Numbered from the stretch's first letter, positions 28,201-38,700 are shown. The stretch: 64,000 bases of DNA from Corynebacterium mustelae (GCF_001020985.1 NZ_CP011542.1:2294001-2358000), one strand, 5' to 3'. Numbers and translations are program-made. Notes: generated by a model from the letters alone, not told the origin.

Positions 28201-29693
28201 CATGGCGCCGAATCATCCTCCCCAAGGATTACTCAACCTCATCGATTGAATATTTGTGGGACAACAATGTTTTCTACATGACTCAAGACGAAGAAAACAC
28301 CGCACTCTGGAACCCCTCCCTCACCCAGCGCCCCGACATATCTCCCCTACTAGGAGCCCTCGATGATGAATTTTTCATCCCAAAAGAAGAATTCAAACGC
28401 AAAATCGACGAAATCCTACACTGGCACGAAAAACGCCACCGGGCCAATAAACGACCAACCCCAGCATGGGACACGATCACCCTTGCCGATGTCGCCGAAA
28501 AAGCCTCAACCGTAACCACCCTTCCGCCCCAGCTTTGGGCTTACTTCTTCAGCAGTTTCTACGGCGATCCTTTGGAGTGGAGTGTTCCGGAGTGGATATC
28601 CAGCGGCAAAGAGTGGAGTGTGCGGGACCGCTTTGGGCTCAGTGAACGTGAAATTTCCTCCTATATTGAATACGGTTGTGACCACTTCGATTCCCGCCAC
28701 CTCACGTTCTTAGCAGTAGCTTGGCACGATAATTACCTCGCCCAAGGCCCCAACATAGAAAGTATCGGCGTGGCTTGGGAACAGTTGTGGGGTAAACCAT
28801 GGATTCACATTACCGAGGACATGTGGAAGGCACTCCCCGTCAGCATTCGTGAGACCGTCAACTCTGACTTCCACGGTGGTATTCGCGCTGGTGGGCTTCC
28901 TCCGGAACGGAAAATGGATCGACTGCTGCCACTGTACCTGCACCTAGCACACCTAGTGGAGCCAGCAACGAGCACCGCGCAAACCCTTGCACGCCAAATC
29001 CAAGAACTATGCCACGATGCCCACACTGATCCACGAGTTCCACTCGGCTGCGAATACAACCGCGCCGAATCTGAAGTCACTCACCCCAACACCCACGCAC
29101 TACGCATATACACAGAAGGCCACCTCGACCAGCTACTCACCTACCTCAAAACCGGCACCCCAATCACAGGCACCAAACAAGACCCATCAACCAGCGCACC
29201 CCACGTGGTCGCAGATGCAGCGAAAACCTTGAAAATCAGTGCAGATGCGGCACGGTATTTCCTGCAACTTCTCGCTCTTACCACACCCACCGACGCGGCG
29301 GTAAAGAAGTGGAATAATTGGGCGAAGAAACAACTCGACCAAGCAACCGAGGAACTTCTAGAAAAAGAACTCATAATCACAGCCAAACGCACAGGCGCTA
29401 AACGCAGCGTCTTCCTACCCGGCGGATGGCTGGACAAAAGCGATACTGGCCCCGCTATGGAAACCTGGAAAGCACCCCACTACCTCCTGTGGGATGACAC
29501 AAAATGCCGCCCCATCGTAGACACCTGCCCACCGATCCTGCCCTACCCGAATCTTTTCGCCGAGGTCTGGGAACGCTACAAATCAGGTGACGTACCAGGC
29601 TATGAAGAACTCACTACAAAACGGTATCGAGGTAAAAATAATCTCCGTTTCCTCTCGAACATTGAAGCGAGTAACTACAATTTACGACCATGA
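25266..29693 (+). CDS. Giant array protein, copy 5 (full, extended tail)
   Basis: 1,475 residues with all modules. The reading frame does not stop at the usual TTKRYRGK end. It runs on through what is intergenic space in other copies and adds NNLRFLSNIEASNYNLRP. Its TGA overlaps the ATG of copy 6 as ATGA. This looks like a lost stop codon that created translational coupling. The N module is strongly C/A-rich on the coding strand, while the M module (26830-27560) switches to more G and T. Its C-terminal 116 nt nearly match copy 6. Confidence 0.9.
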   Translation: MIHIHATKQPTDDELLAVTYITGGVIPPVIRLVAHPLETAETKMWETFGAEKQHHSLVGYTPKRTTGFPAWAILTDPGNAQHALNLVADVEWARRKAAAQAGAVKKRVDQLTGDLEKSAPHFLPTFLEEIAQIFISIDKHSLAEKYFAKARDVERTHALTIDIDRHTQTFTEFLTLGVVDQKTLTQEAHTAATHLQPSKAYEYFFSLLITQATIDKPVPAKAVKALTQLGTNAGKTTREVHQESTAAYLPTPAFAISSKKLLKIVLKALPDTLKTHPELGKQLYTSIPLEWNINTYIKALQQLALWQPLHTNPEKFITWLDLVIEHGNARWAFWAISNPDLLNAIIANTKVLTGHRVETECSHYHLDYLDALIAAGAQWQPRRNPKTQKVSLPFNEWYESHHRDLAFLMGRQDLRETLLESLSSYNFSENLDVLLSGEPTRKLIGWKLEEIRAKCANARGSLEKWSELKLDRKSFTDSRIHELYPELVEEILHVDPAEELAERLRRGTLVEYTWPTFEKVAADLADYSNSLVSGTYPWVWVKSGETFIVCNGEVVRKYHALGKRWVKIVPTDTDLLVIYFDSSSQKHMWMWLSEDQPHQINGSVYTYHFAEYTNTIDGTFYAGTAAICGDDLETEPAGTQAGFGPIYATSQQSLDHVTVLPSGEKMPCKVFDKRFAQGAVLGLEIPEAIAVAARHDAQVSFSYSFTTMATDTTSKSPFGHDGDRLYGISLTSTQEGCWFISPLGTFHCPQEEEFFVVERPQAGYWYLRKQWGTSHKLFDAATDTPIAPSRTHDGKDHVLNLLPPVGFHQLTIRNEKVSTRMRNCTTNQAAELIANPLTILDFADNDSILAAAIAGIIVEVNDIAPISLPELAAIPQELEHLYASFSPHEDSPEEIPQPPIEFGDRYSLDADVYNLACELSAPQNRGAARFYQGSGYLRDTIARETLWLSWLATPTLNLEDVRSYHAFLHWCADYNVLGTWRRIILPKDYSTSSIEYLWDNNVFYMTQDEENTALWNPSLTQRPDISPLLGALDDEFFIPKEEFKRKIDEILHWHEKRHRANKRPTPAWDTITLADVAEKASTVTTLPPQLWAYFFSSFYGDPLEWSVPEWISSGKEWSVRDRFGLSEREISSYIEYGCDHFDSRHLTFLAVAWHDNYLAQGPNIESIGVAWEQLWGKPWIHITEDMWKALPVSIRETVNSDFHGGIRAGGLPPERKMDRLLPLYLHLAHLVEPATSTAQTLARQIQELCHDAHTDPRVPLGCEYNRAESEVTHPNTHALRIYTEGHLDQLLTYLKTGTPITGTKQDPSTSAPHVVADAAKTLKISADAARYFLQLLALTTPTDAAVKKWNNWAKKQLDQATEELLEKELIITAKRTGAKRSVFLPGGWLDKSDTGPAMETWKAPHYLLWDDTKCRPIVDTCPPILPYPNLFAEVWERYKSGDVPGYEELTTKRYRGKNNLRFLSNIEASNYNLRP
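29491..29606 (+). repeat. 115-nt near-identity with copy 6 (32673-32788)
   Basis: Bases 29491-29606 align with 32673-32788 with very few differences (for example AATCTTTTC against AATCTGTTC, and GAAGAA against GAAAAA). Copies 5 and 6 diverge elsewhere and differ by a whole module. The block encodes the conserved C-terminal CPPILPYPNLFAEVWERY segment. Confidence 0.7.
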
Positions 29694-32600
29694 TTCGCCT
29701 GCATTCCACCCCGCATCGCAACGATATTCCTGCTCTAGTTGTCACCTATGCCACGAATCAATTAACCTCGCCAATCATTCGGCTAGTTCCCGAGCCTTTG
29801 GAAACAGCAGAAACAGTGGCTTTTTCTGCGGTTGGTGTGGAAAAGATGAATCAGACCCACATCGGTTTCACCCCGAAACGCGCCGCGGGTTTCCCCGCGT
29901 GGGCCATTCTCACCGACCCAGACAACGCGCAGCACGCCCTCAACCTTGTTGCGGACGTGGAGTGGGCGCGTCGAAAAGCACATACCCACGCGGGGCAGGT
30001 GAAAGACCGCATCGACGAGCTCACTGTGGCCTTACAGAACTCCGCGCCGCATTTCCTGCCTACGTTTTTGGAGGAAATCGCCCGCATATTCGCACTCGCC
30101 GGGAATATCCCCTACGGCAAGCAGTACTTCAACAAAGCCCGCGATATCGAGGAATTCTACGCCCTCCCCATCGACAACGAACGCCACTCCCACGCTTTCA
30201 CGGAATTCACCAAACTCGGGGTAGTCACGGCGAAAGCACTGTCCAACGAAGCAAAAAACGTGGCCACACGCATGGAACCACAGGAAGCTTTCGACTACTT
30301 TTTCAATCTATTAATCGACCAAGTTCGCGCTGGTGTCAGCTTGTACGTGAAGGTCTTCAAAGACCTTGAAGCTTTGGCTAAAAACGCAGGCATAGACCCC
30401 GAAGCCGCCACAATTGAGCTGATCGCAGCGTACCTGCCCAGCCGGAGTTTCCCCGAAACCCCCGAATCGTTGCTGAACACGATCCTCACGAAGATGCCGC
30501 GCGCAGTTGCTCAGCACCCTGACCTTGCGGATATCTTCTACACAATAACCTTCGGAAATTGGGACATCAATGACTATGTGGCGGCGCTACAGAATGCCCA
30601 GCTGTGGGAGCCGTTGTGCGCTGACCCCCAAAAAATTGTGCCCTGGCTTGAGGCGAAGATCGCGCTCGGGAACTGGCGATTCAATTTCTTCCATAACACC
30701 AACCAACACCTCCTCGACGCTATTGACCGTAACAAGGATGCGCTTCGCGGTCGTCGAATCGCCACCAATCGTGCCACCTACCATCTCGACTACATTGATG
30801 CACTTATTGCTGCCGGTGCGCGTTGGTCAACGCTCGATTCCCGCTTCGGGCGGTTAATGGTCGAGTTTTTCGACGCCTGGCTCGCCGACCACCACCGCGA
30901 CCTCATCCATCTACTGGGCCGGGAAGAAATACGGTGGGATTTTGTTGAATACCTCACGTTTAAGCAACTGGCGAAAAATTGGGACCTGGTTTTCGCGAAT
31001 GAAACTGTGCTCGGGATAGCCACAGATATGCTTGAAAATCTCCACAAGGAGCTTACGTCTGCCACGGATTTCGCCCGAAAGAAAATGGTGAAGGAAAACC
31101 GCAACTATCTCACCGATCCCCGGTTAAGGGAGATTAACCCTGAAGTGATCGCCATGGTCGTTCCAGATACAAACCCCACGGAGGGGATGCAACCAGCAGA
31201 GACGACATCGCCTTCAAACTCCGCAGCGTCTCAAGGCTCCGCTACTGGTGCAGCGAACACAATCCCGAAGCCGCCGGAGCTTTGCTCCGACTACACACAT
31301 TTATGGTTCAATCAGTCCCTGCACAAGCTGGCCGAAGACTTCAACGATCCTCAAGGCACTGGTCATGCGTTGCTTGACTGCCGTCTCCAGGTCTTCGTGG
31401 GCAGCATCGGGCGGGAAAAGGTCTGGCTCGCATCCCTCGCCGCGCCAGGAATCCCGCTGGATGTGGTGCGCATCTACTGTGAATTCCTGCATTGGTGCGC
31501 CGACTACGGTGTTCTCGGCGCCAAGCTTTCCAGCACCGTGCGTAGTCAACAAATATATGTCCACTCCCAACCGCCCGCCGATCTGAGAGCCTACGACGAC
31601 TTTTTCGTCCCCAAAGACGACTTTAAGAAAACCCTCGACGAAATCCTAGCGTGGCACGAAAAACGCCACAGCGCGGGGAAACTTCCAACGCTTGCATGGG
31701 ATAACGTTTCGCTTTACGACATCGCCACGCGCGCTGCTGCCACTTCCACACTCCCACCACGGGTGTGGGCCAGCCTGCTGACAGGAAGCTACCTCCACAA
31801 GATCGCGGAACAAACACGCATCAACACTCCCGAACTAGCGAAAGCACTCGGAACCTCCGTGACTGCGCTCAAGAAGCTACGCGCCCACACAGGTGACAAT
31901 TTCTGCGAACACGACGAAATACTCCTCGGCCTCGGCTGGCACGATAACTACCTCACTGAAGGCCCCAACATCGATGCAATCTGTACCTTCTGGGAAGATA
32001 AGTGGGGTGTGCCGTGGATTCACCTCACCGACGACATGTGGGATGGCATTCCCACACAGTTATACGAAAATATCAGCGCAAGTTTTCACCGTGAGCCCTT
32101 CCCCAATGACGCATATGTAGCATATAAATTCACCAGCCTCCTTCCCGTTTACCTGCATTTAGCCCACCTAGTGGAACCAGGAAGCGAGGATGCACACACG
32201 CTTGCTGGCCGCATCAACGCCATGCGTGACTGCGATTATTCCTCTCCGGTATTCCACGAAACCCGTCATCAGCTCCACTCACTGCAAGCAGTACGCGAGG
32301 GCCACCTCGATACGCTCCTCAACTACCTGACGGAAGGAACCCCAATTGCGGGAACCAAGCAAGACCCTCTCATCAGCGCACCAGAATCCGTGGCCGATGC
32401 GGCACGGACATTGGACCTAAGCGAGGAAGCAGCCAAGTACTTCCTGCAACTTCTCGCACTTAGCGAACCCACCAATGCGGCGGTAAAGAAGTGGAATAAC
32501 TGGACGAAGAAAAAACTCGACCAGGCAACAGAAGAGCTCCTGGCGAAAGAACTCGTGGTCACAGCGAAACGCACAGGCGCTAAGCGCAGCGTCTTCCTAC

Positions 32601-32824
32601 CCGGCGGCTGGTTAGAAAAGAGCGACACCGGCTCCGCCATGGAAATGTGGAAAGCACCCCACTACCTACTAAGGGATGACACAAAATGCCGCCCCATCGT
32701 AGACACCTGCCCACCGATCCTGCCCTACCCGAATCTGTTCGCCGAGGTCTGGGAACGCTACAAATCAGGTGACGTACCAGGCTATGAAAAACTCACCACG
32801 AAACGCTACCGCAGCAGGCGTTAA
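29690..32824 (+). CDS. Giant array protein, copy 6 (N-C, M module absent)
   Basis: 1,044 residues. The N module runs normally to LREINPEVIAMVV (near 480). A Ser/Thr/Ala/Pro-rich linker then replaces the entire M module (PTEGMQPAETTSPSNSAASQ and onward, about 483-522). The C module resumes at TIPKPPELCSDY and continues to FLPGGWLEKSD and KRYRSRR. The deletion is in frame and the joint is a flexible linker, so this is a compact domain variant rather than a broken gene. It starts inside the stop codon of copy 5 (ATGA). Confidence 0.9.
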   Translation: MIRLHSTPHRNDIPALVVTYATNQLTSPIIRLVPEPLETAETVAFSAVGVEKMNQTHIGFTPKRAAGFPAWAILTDPDNAQHALNLVADVEWARRKAHTHAGQVKDRIDELTVALQNSAPHFLPTFLEEIARIFALAGNIPYGKQYFNKARDIEEFYALPIDNERHSHAFTEFTKLGVVTAKALSNEAKNVATRMEPQEAFDYFFNLLIDQVRAGVSLYVKVFKDLEALAKNAGIDPEAATIELIAAYLPSRSFPETPESLLNTILTKMPRAVAQHPDLADIFYTITFGNWDINDYVAALQNAQLWEPLCADPQKIVPWLEAKIALGNWRFNFFHNTNQHLLDAIDRNKDALRGRRIATNRATYHLDYIDALIAAGARWSTLDSRFGRLMVEFFDAWLADHHRDLIHLLGREEIRWDFVEYLTFKQLAKNWDLVFANETVLGIATDMLENLHKELTSATDFARKKMVKENRNYLTDPRLREINPEVIAMVVPDTNPTEGMQPAETTSPSNSAASQGSATGAANTIPKPPELCSDYTHLWFNQSLHKLAEDFNDPQGTGHALLDCRLQVFVGSIGREKVWLASLAAPGIPLDVVRIYCEFLHWCADYGVLGAKLSSTVRSQQIYVHSQPPADLRAYDDFFVPKDDFKKTLDEILAWHEKRHSAGKLPTLAWDNVSLYDIATRAAATSTLPPRVWASLLTGSYLHKIAEQTRINTPELAKALGTSVTALKKLRAHTGDNFCEHDEILLGLGWHDNYLTEGPNIDAICTFWEDKWGVPWIHLTDDMWDGIPTQLYENISASFHREPFPNDAYVAYKFTSLLPVYLHLAHLVEPGSEDAHTLAGRINAMRDCDYSSPVFHETRHQLHSLQAVREGHLDTLLNYLTEGTPIAGTKQDPLISAPESVADAARTLDLSEEAAKYFLQLLALSEPTNAAVKKWNNWTKKKLDQATEELLAKELVVTAKRTGAKRSVFLPGGWLEKSDTGSAMEMWKAPHYLLRDDTKCRPIVDTCPPILPYPNLFAEVWERYKSGDVPGYEKLTTKRYRSRR

Positions 32825-32861
32825 TTCTTCCGCCCCAGAAAGTTCTTACGAAAGGCATCCC

Positions 32862-33509
32862 ATGAAGATCACAGTCCTCGTTGATGGCAACGAATTCTTT
32901 GAATACGCATCAGTTTTTCACACCATCGACTGTGACCGGTCGGCTGGAAGTTTCAGTGTTGAATGTGGGGTGTTGTTTGTTCACACCGAACGAGGCTTAT
33001 TTGTTGGTGACCCCTATGATGAGGATTCGTACCGGGTGGAAGAAATTGAGTCGCTTCCTGGCGATGCCCATCGGGCATTGTTGGATTCCGGTGACGTGCT
33101 GAATATTCAATGCGAAAATCCGCTGGATAGCTATATTTTTCAACAGCTACAAACCAGCTTTTCACAGCCGGAGGGAAACGAGGTTTTTGATTCCATCACG
33201 GTCGTTTTTAGCCCCGATGGCCTAAGCAGTTGTGATGTGTACCGCGATCCTGACTCGGGAGACCTGATGGAAAGAAACTTTGCGTTGTCCTTACACGTGG
33301 GTAGTTCGGAAGGTACGCGTCGGCTCAGGCTTTCCGAGTTCGGGAACGTACTGCACAACCACGAAGAAGTATCCTCGATAGATTTCGTGGAAAGCTCTCT
33401 TGTCTGCCACCTGACTAATGGCGCGACGGTTGAACGTGAATTAAAGCTTGCTGGTTTTCTCACAAAAATTATCAAAGATCTGCAGGAAATTTGCAGAAAT
33501 CCGGCATGA
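32862..33509 (+). CDS. Unknown 215-residue passenger protein
   Basis: The start is ATG 32862, preceded by GAAAGG at 5 nt; the frame is open upstream but without a better start. The protein is acidic, with no signal peptide, membrane segment or Cys cluster. It alternates predicted strands (MKITVLVDGNEFFEYASVF, SITVVFSPDGLSSCDVYRD) and ends in a helix (AGFLTKIIKDLQEICRNPA). It is not similar to the giant proteins. It sits 37 nt after copy 6 and 43 nt before the partial copy at 33553, so it is in the same transcription unit. I do not recognise the family. Confidence 0.7.
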   Translation: MKITVLVDGNEFFEYASVFHTIDCDRSAGSFSVECGVLFVHTERGLFVGDPYDEDSYRVEEIESLPGDAHRALLDSGDVLNIQCENPLDSYIFQQLQTSFSQPEGNEVFDSITVVFSPDGLSSCDVYRDPDSGDLMERNFALSLHVGSSEGTRRLRLSEFGNVLHNHEEVSSIDFVESSLVCHLTNGATVERELKLAGFLTKIIKDLQEICRNPA

Positions 33510-33552
33510 TCCCCCTCTCGCCCCTTTTGCGCATGATTACCATGGACACACG

Positions 33553-35433
33553 ATGAAAACCGAACCACGCTTGCATGAAGCTTTGCACGCTACGATCACC
33601 ACGTACGGTGATGTCAGTGAATATGTGACAGCTATCGAGTCACTTGGCCTGTGGGAACGCCTAACCACCGACCCGGAAGAGTTTGTGCCGTGGCTTCACG
33701 CCGCCATCAACTACGGCAATTCAACACAGGAGTTCTTCTACCCCACCAGTGCCAAGTTGCTGGATGCGATTGAGTACAATGCCAACGCACTTGCAGGGCG
33801 TGCGATAAGGCTGCGGATCAATTTTTTCCACCTCGACTATCCGGACGCGCTTCTTGCAGCGGGTGTTCAGCAGTCGCAGATTCGCTTCGACCCTAGTTGG
33901 CTTCACCCAGTCTTTGATGGCTGGATTGCACAGCACCACCGCGATCTTGGGTGTCTTTTAAGCAATGAAAGAATCCGTGAAGAATTATCGCGGAATTTTC
34001 GGTTCGACCTGGTAATTGGCAATGTGGACGCGTTTCTTGGTGCCACGCCGACGAGGGAGTTTTTAAGTTCCATTCTTGAGTGGTGGCGTGATCGCCGCAG
34101 AGAACTTACTGGGTTCTTAGGCGAATGGGCGGCGGCGGAATCGACGCTGAAACTTATCGCTGCCGAGCCCCGACTACGGGAGATTAATCCTCAGGCAGTG
34201 GTGGAAATCCTGCACTGCGATGCGGCTGAGGAGCTCGCCGCACGCCTGCGCCTAGGCACTCTCGTGGAATTCACCTGGCCCGCTTTCGAACAGGGTGCGG
34301 TGTCGCTCATCGGCACGAACGAAACCGCACAAGTGGGCGAAGCTTTCCCGTATGTTTCGGTACGTAAGGGCAAAAAGTTGGTGCTTTTCGACGGCGAAAC
34401 CACCCGCAGCTTCCTCATCCCCGATACCGCACCCCCAATAGCTGTTGTGTGGCCCGCTTTTCCCATTGACGATGATGTCCTTATCATCTACGAGAACGCC
34501 GAGCCCCCGTATGACTACGAATGGATGTGGCTTTCTGATTGCCAACCCCACCTGATGCCCGATGGTTCGTTCGATGCTGTTTCTTTCAATTATCCCCAAA
34601 AGATCGGCGACCAGTATTTTATTGGCGGCAATCCAGTTTCCGCTTCTAGCCATGAAATTTCACCGGTGGGGATTCGTCTCGGGTTTGGGCCGACGTATGT
34701 CGCTGATGCTGTGGATTCGGAAAACCTCACGGTACTTCCTTGCGGTGAATGCATTCCAGTTGAAGAATTTGATCGGCACTTCGCCGCAGGAACTTTAGAT
34801 GGCCTCGACATTCCAGAAGCCGCTGCGGTTGCGGCTGAAAGTGGTGTTCCCCTATCGTTTTCGAAAAGTTTCACTGCCACAGCATCGGATTCCACCGCGC
34901 ATTCCCCCTGCGGTGTTGATGGCAACCGACTGTACGGGTTTTCTTTTTCTGGGTACCTTGACGATGTCACGTTCCAGACATGCTATGTCAGCCCATTAGG
35001 CACGTTCTACTCCCATAAGATTCCAGACTTTTTCGCCGTCGAAAAGCCTGCAAGCACCATCTGGTACGTGTGCGAGCCTGAATTTTACGACGACACCATT
35101 CGCTTGTACGACGCCGCCACCGAAAACCACATAGCGCCTTCACTCACCCACACGGGCGATCTTCATGTGTTGAACTATCTGCGGCCAGCAGGTTTCCATC
35201 AGCTTCGTGTGCGCAACAAGAAGGTTAGCGCGAAGATGCGGGCCTGCACCACCGAGCAGGCACGTGCGTTGATCGACAACCCGTTAAGCATCCTCGACTT
35301 TGCCGAGGGCGATGAAACTTTGGCTGCTGCGATCGCGGGAATTCTCGCCGAAATCCGCCAACTTTCCCACGTCGATATGGATCTACCGCCTCTTACGAGC
35401 GTGCCGAAATTCCTCACATACCTGTATGAATAG
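33553..35433 (+). CDS. Giant array protein, copy 7 (part of N plus M only)
   Basis: 626 residues from ATG 33553. Homology begins only at the point equal to about residue 300 of full copies (YGDVSEYVTAIESLGLWERL). It includes HLDYPDALLAAGV, HHRDLGCLL and LRLGTLVEFTWPAFE (near 231). It then contains a complete M module (PIDDDVLIIYENA, EWMWLSDCQPH, LGFGPTYVAD, VSPLGTFYS, LYDAATENH) and stops right after the M coda (VPKFLTYLYE). The C module is missing. The stop at the module boundary mirrors copies 11 and 13. An extension to 33448 overlaps the previous gene and is unlikely. Confidence 0.85.
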   Translation: MKTEPRLHEALHATITTYGDVSEYVTAIESLGLWERLTTDPEEFVPWLHAAINYGNSTQEFFYPTSAKLLDAIEYNANALAGRAIRLRINFFHLDYPDALLAAGVQQSQIRFDPSWLHPVFDGWIAQHHRDLGCLLSNERIREELSRNFRFDLVIGNVDAFLGATPTREFLSSILEWWRDRRRELTGFLGEWAAAESTLKLIAAEPRLREINPQAVVEILHCDAAEELAARLRLGTLVEFTWPAFEQGAVSLIGTNETAQVGEAFPYVSVRKGKKLVLFDGETTRSFLIPDTAPPIAVVWPAFPIDDDVLIIYENAEPPYDYEWMWLSDCQPHLMPDGSFDAVSFNYPQKIGDQYFIGGNPVSASSHEISPVGIRLGFGPTYVADAVDSENLTVLPCGECIPVEEFDRHFAAGTLDGLDIPEAAAVAAESGVPLSFSKSFTATASDSTAHSPCGVDGNRLYGFSFSGYLDDVTFQTCYVSPLGTFYSHKIPDFFAVEKPASTIWYVCEPEFYDDTIRLYDAATENHIAPSLTHTGDLHVLNYLRPAGFHQLRVRNKKVSAKMRACTTEQARALIDNPLSILDFAEGDETLAAAIAGILAEIRQLSHVDMDLPPLTSVPKFLTYLYE

Positions 35434-35461
35434 GATTGCGATTGCTAACCCCGCAGATTGT

Positions 35462-35570
35462 CGGCTGCCTGCGGTGGGCGCGTCGACAAGCAAAAACGAC
35501 ACCGTCGGGTGGGTAGTTACCCTGTTCTCTTGGAAGAAATCGCACGTGTTTTTCGATATTGTGGCAGCGG
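35462..35570 (+). pseudogene. Eroded N-module fragment
   Basis: TGCGGTGGGCGCGTCGACAA and following bases read LRWARRQAKT, identical to the conserved N-module core. About 50 nt later CTTGGAAGAAATCGCACGTG and following reads LEEIARVF, the next N-module landmark. The two lie closer than in intact copies, and an in-frame TAG sits between them. This is a decayed piece of another paralogue lying between copies 7 and 8. Confidence 0.75.
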
Positions 35571-35616
35571 GCGCGATGAGGCCGGAGCTTAGCTCACCAT
35601 GGGGAAATGAAAAACT

Positions 35617-35640
35617 TTCGAAAACCGCCCACTTTTCGAA
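35617..35640. promoter_or_regulatory. Inverted repeat upstream of copy 8
   Basis: TTCGAAAA (35617-35624) and TTTTCGAA (35633-35640) form a perfect 8-bp inverted repeat around an 8-nt spacer, 62 nt before ATG 35702. It may be an operator or a small hairpin. The gap here is one of the few in the array large enough to hold a new promoter. Confidence 0.3.
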
Positions 35641-35701
35641 CAAAGATAATAGAAAATAATTGCTAAACCCATTGATCCTCACTGTTAAAAGAACGACCGC
35701 C

Positions 35702-38700
35702 ATGAGAAGCACAACGCCACTGTTCTCCGCCCACAACCACCCGTCAAGCATTCTGCTCATGGCGGTCGCATTCACCGCAGATGTTGGTCTCGTTGCCCCG
35801 CTGGTTAAGCTTATTCCTCAGCCAATAGTGGAAGCGGAATCGCTCGCGCTTGCGGCATTCCGTCTTATCAAACAATCCCACACCCCGATTGGCTACACCA
35901 CCCACCAGCCGTCAAGTTTCCTAGCCTGGGCAGTGCTCACCGACCCTACAAACGCGCACCACGCGCTTAGCCTCGTTCGGGAGCTGCAGAAGGCGCGTCG
36001 ACACGCTGATGACCAGGCGGGGAAGGTGAAAACGCGGGTAGAATCCGTCGCGGCAACCATGCAGGAATCTGTCCCCCACTTTATCCCCGCTTTCTTTGAG
36101 GAAATCGCCCGCATTTTCCACCGCGTAAACAACCTTAACTACGCGAAGCAGTTTTTCGGCAAGGCCCGCCAGCTTGAAACGGATCTCAACCTTGAAGTCG
36201 ATCCCGAACGCCACGCCGCGGTGTTCTCTGAGTTCGCGGGGTTGGGTGTGGTCAGCGCAAAAGTGTTCTCCCTTGAAGCCCGCCGCGTGCTCGCCCTCAT
36301 GGAACCGCTTAGGGCCTACCAGCATTTTCTCGCATTGGTCATCGCGCATGCACACGGCGGGGTTCCCGCTTACGCGGATGTGTTCAAAGACCTGCGGGGT
36401 TTGGGTGCCGCAGCGGGTATCGACGCCAAGGAGGTGGATAAAGAGTTCGTGCTCGCCTACGCCCCCACTCCCGGATTCCCCCGCACCGCTATGGCGCTGC
36501 AGCGTAAAATTCTGCCCACACTGAAACGCCTTGTGCCCCAGCACCCGGAGGCTGGTGTGCACCTTGCCGAGTTTATCCCCACAACAACCACCATCGAAAG
36601 CTATATTGACCTGCTTAAAGCCGCCAATCTGTGGGAAAATCTGCGCACCGACCCGGCGCGGTTTAGGGCATGGGTTTCGCTGATTCTCAACGAGGCCTAC
36701 TACATCGACTCGTTTGCGCAGGAACCCCACCGTGAGTTTCTTGAAGCGATCGACGCGAACGCCTCCACCCTTACTGGTTTGCGGGTGACGGGTAACCTGC
36801 GTACGTTCCACCTGGATTACCTTGACGCCTTTGTCGCCGCCGGTATTGAGTGCGTGGGGCTAACATCCCGCTACCGCCGCGACATTGCTTTCGACTTCCC
36901 CTCGTGGTGTCAGCGCCATTACCGCGACCTTTCCGTGCTCATGGCGGTCAAGGAAATCAGGTGGCGGCTTGTCGACGATCTATCGGCGTGCGTACTTACC
37001 GACAATCTCGACGTATTCCTCGAAACGGAAACCACAACCACACTCGTAAAGGAGTGGCTGGAACAATTCCAGCGGAATTGGGTGGTGTCGATAAGTTCCA
37101 GCCCCGTCGCAAACTTGTATTCCAGCCGCAAACTGCTCACCGACATGCGGCTTTACGACGTTCACCCGCAGGCGATGCTTAAGATTTTCGGCACCAGCCC
37201 CGCCCTAGCACTCCAGGAGAAGCTTGTCGACGAAACCTGGAAAAATGCCATCCCTGATGACGAGCAGGCCGGGGTGAATAAGTTCCGCCTGCCCCGAGTC
37301 ACAGCCAAGCTGGCGAAGATAACTGAGAAAGAATGCGCCCAGCTGATTGACCAGCCCCTGACGATTCTTGAGGTTGTTGAAGGTGACGAGGTACTCGCCA
37401 CCGCCATAGCGGCAACCATTGCCGAGATTGGGCAGCTTCCCGATGTGACGCTCATACTCCCCGAACTCACGGAAATCCCCAGCTGGTTAGGCGTGATGTA
37501 TGGGGTGGCGCCGAAAGAAGAAGGCGACGACCCCACCACCCTTTTCCCACTACCACCCACGTTGGGTCAAGAGTTCTCCGTCAACGATGCCCAGTTCCTT
37601 GCCAAGCTGCTGCATAGGCCGAAGGAAACTGGGGAGATCGTGATGGATCACTCCTGCAAGAAGCTTGTAGAAAACATTGGGCAAGAAAAGGTCCTACTTG
37701 CCCGACTGTCACGCCCAGGCATCCCCATCGACACAGTGCGGAAGTATCACACATTCTATTCCTGGTGTGCGAACCTGAAACTTTTAGGCACGTGGCGGCG
37801 GGAAACACTAGCCGATAACGCGTTCCCGACCTACGGCTTTACCCCACACTGGGATAACAACGCGCTCATCGTGCACACAAACAGCGGCTTCTTACGGTTG
37901 TGGAGCCAAGACGTTTCCAACAAACCAGCTGACGGCGATGACTTCTTCGTGGCGCAGGAGGAATTTCTTAGCGCACTCGATGAAATCTTGAAGTGGCACG
38001 AAGACCGCCACGAAGCCGACACAACCACTGAGCCTGCCTGGTCTGATGTAACCGTGGCTCAGATAGCCGAGGAGGCAGCACGAGTATCGACCCTCCCGCC
38101 GGAAAGCTGGCGCTACTTCTTTGTTGTCGACCGTGACACCTACAACCCCGCAGCGTGGACGGATGAGTGGGAACACAATGCCCAAGAAATCCTAGGGCTC
38201 AGTGCTAATAAGCTGGAGCGCGCCTACCACGATTGCGCTGCCCAATTCGGGGAAGACCAGTTTGAGCTGCTCGCCACCGCATGGCATAAGGACATGGTGC
38301 GCACCGGCCCCGACATTGGGAAGCTGGCACAAGCATGGGCAAAACGGTGGGGTTCCCCCTGGATTCACCTCACCGATACGATGATGGCGGAAATCCCCGC
38401 CCACTACCACCATAAGCTAAGTGGGGAGTTTCACCGAAACCCCCACGACAAATCTGATCCTGAAGGGTGGGCCTTTCGCACATCCCTGCTGGTTGTGTAC
38501 CTGTATGTGGCGCAACTTGTCGAGGCCTCCAGCGATATTGCACGCGTCCTAGCCCAGAAAATCTCCCACTTTCACGACTACCCAGTCGCCCCCGACGCCC
38601 CTGAACTATGCGGCAGCATCGAAAACTTCGGGTTCTTCCACAGCGCACTCGAAGACGAAGCACCCCGCGTGGTGTCAGAAGGCTACCTCGATACCCTCAT

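Noticed and set aside
35921-36811. Minus-strand open frame of 296 codons
   Set aside because: It lies wholly within copy 8, whose frame shows clear family homology; the minus frame has no recognisable pattern.
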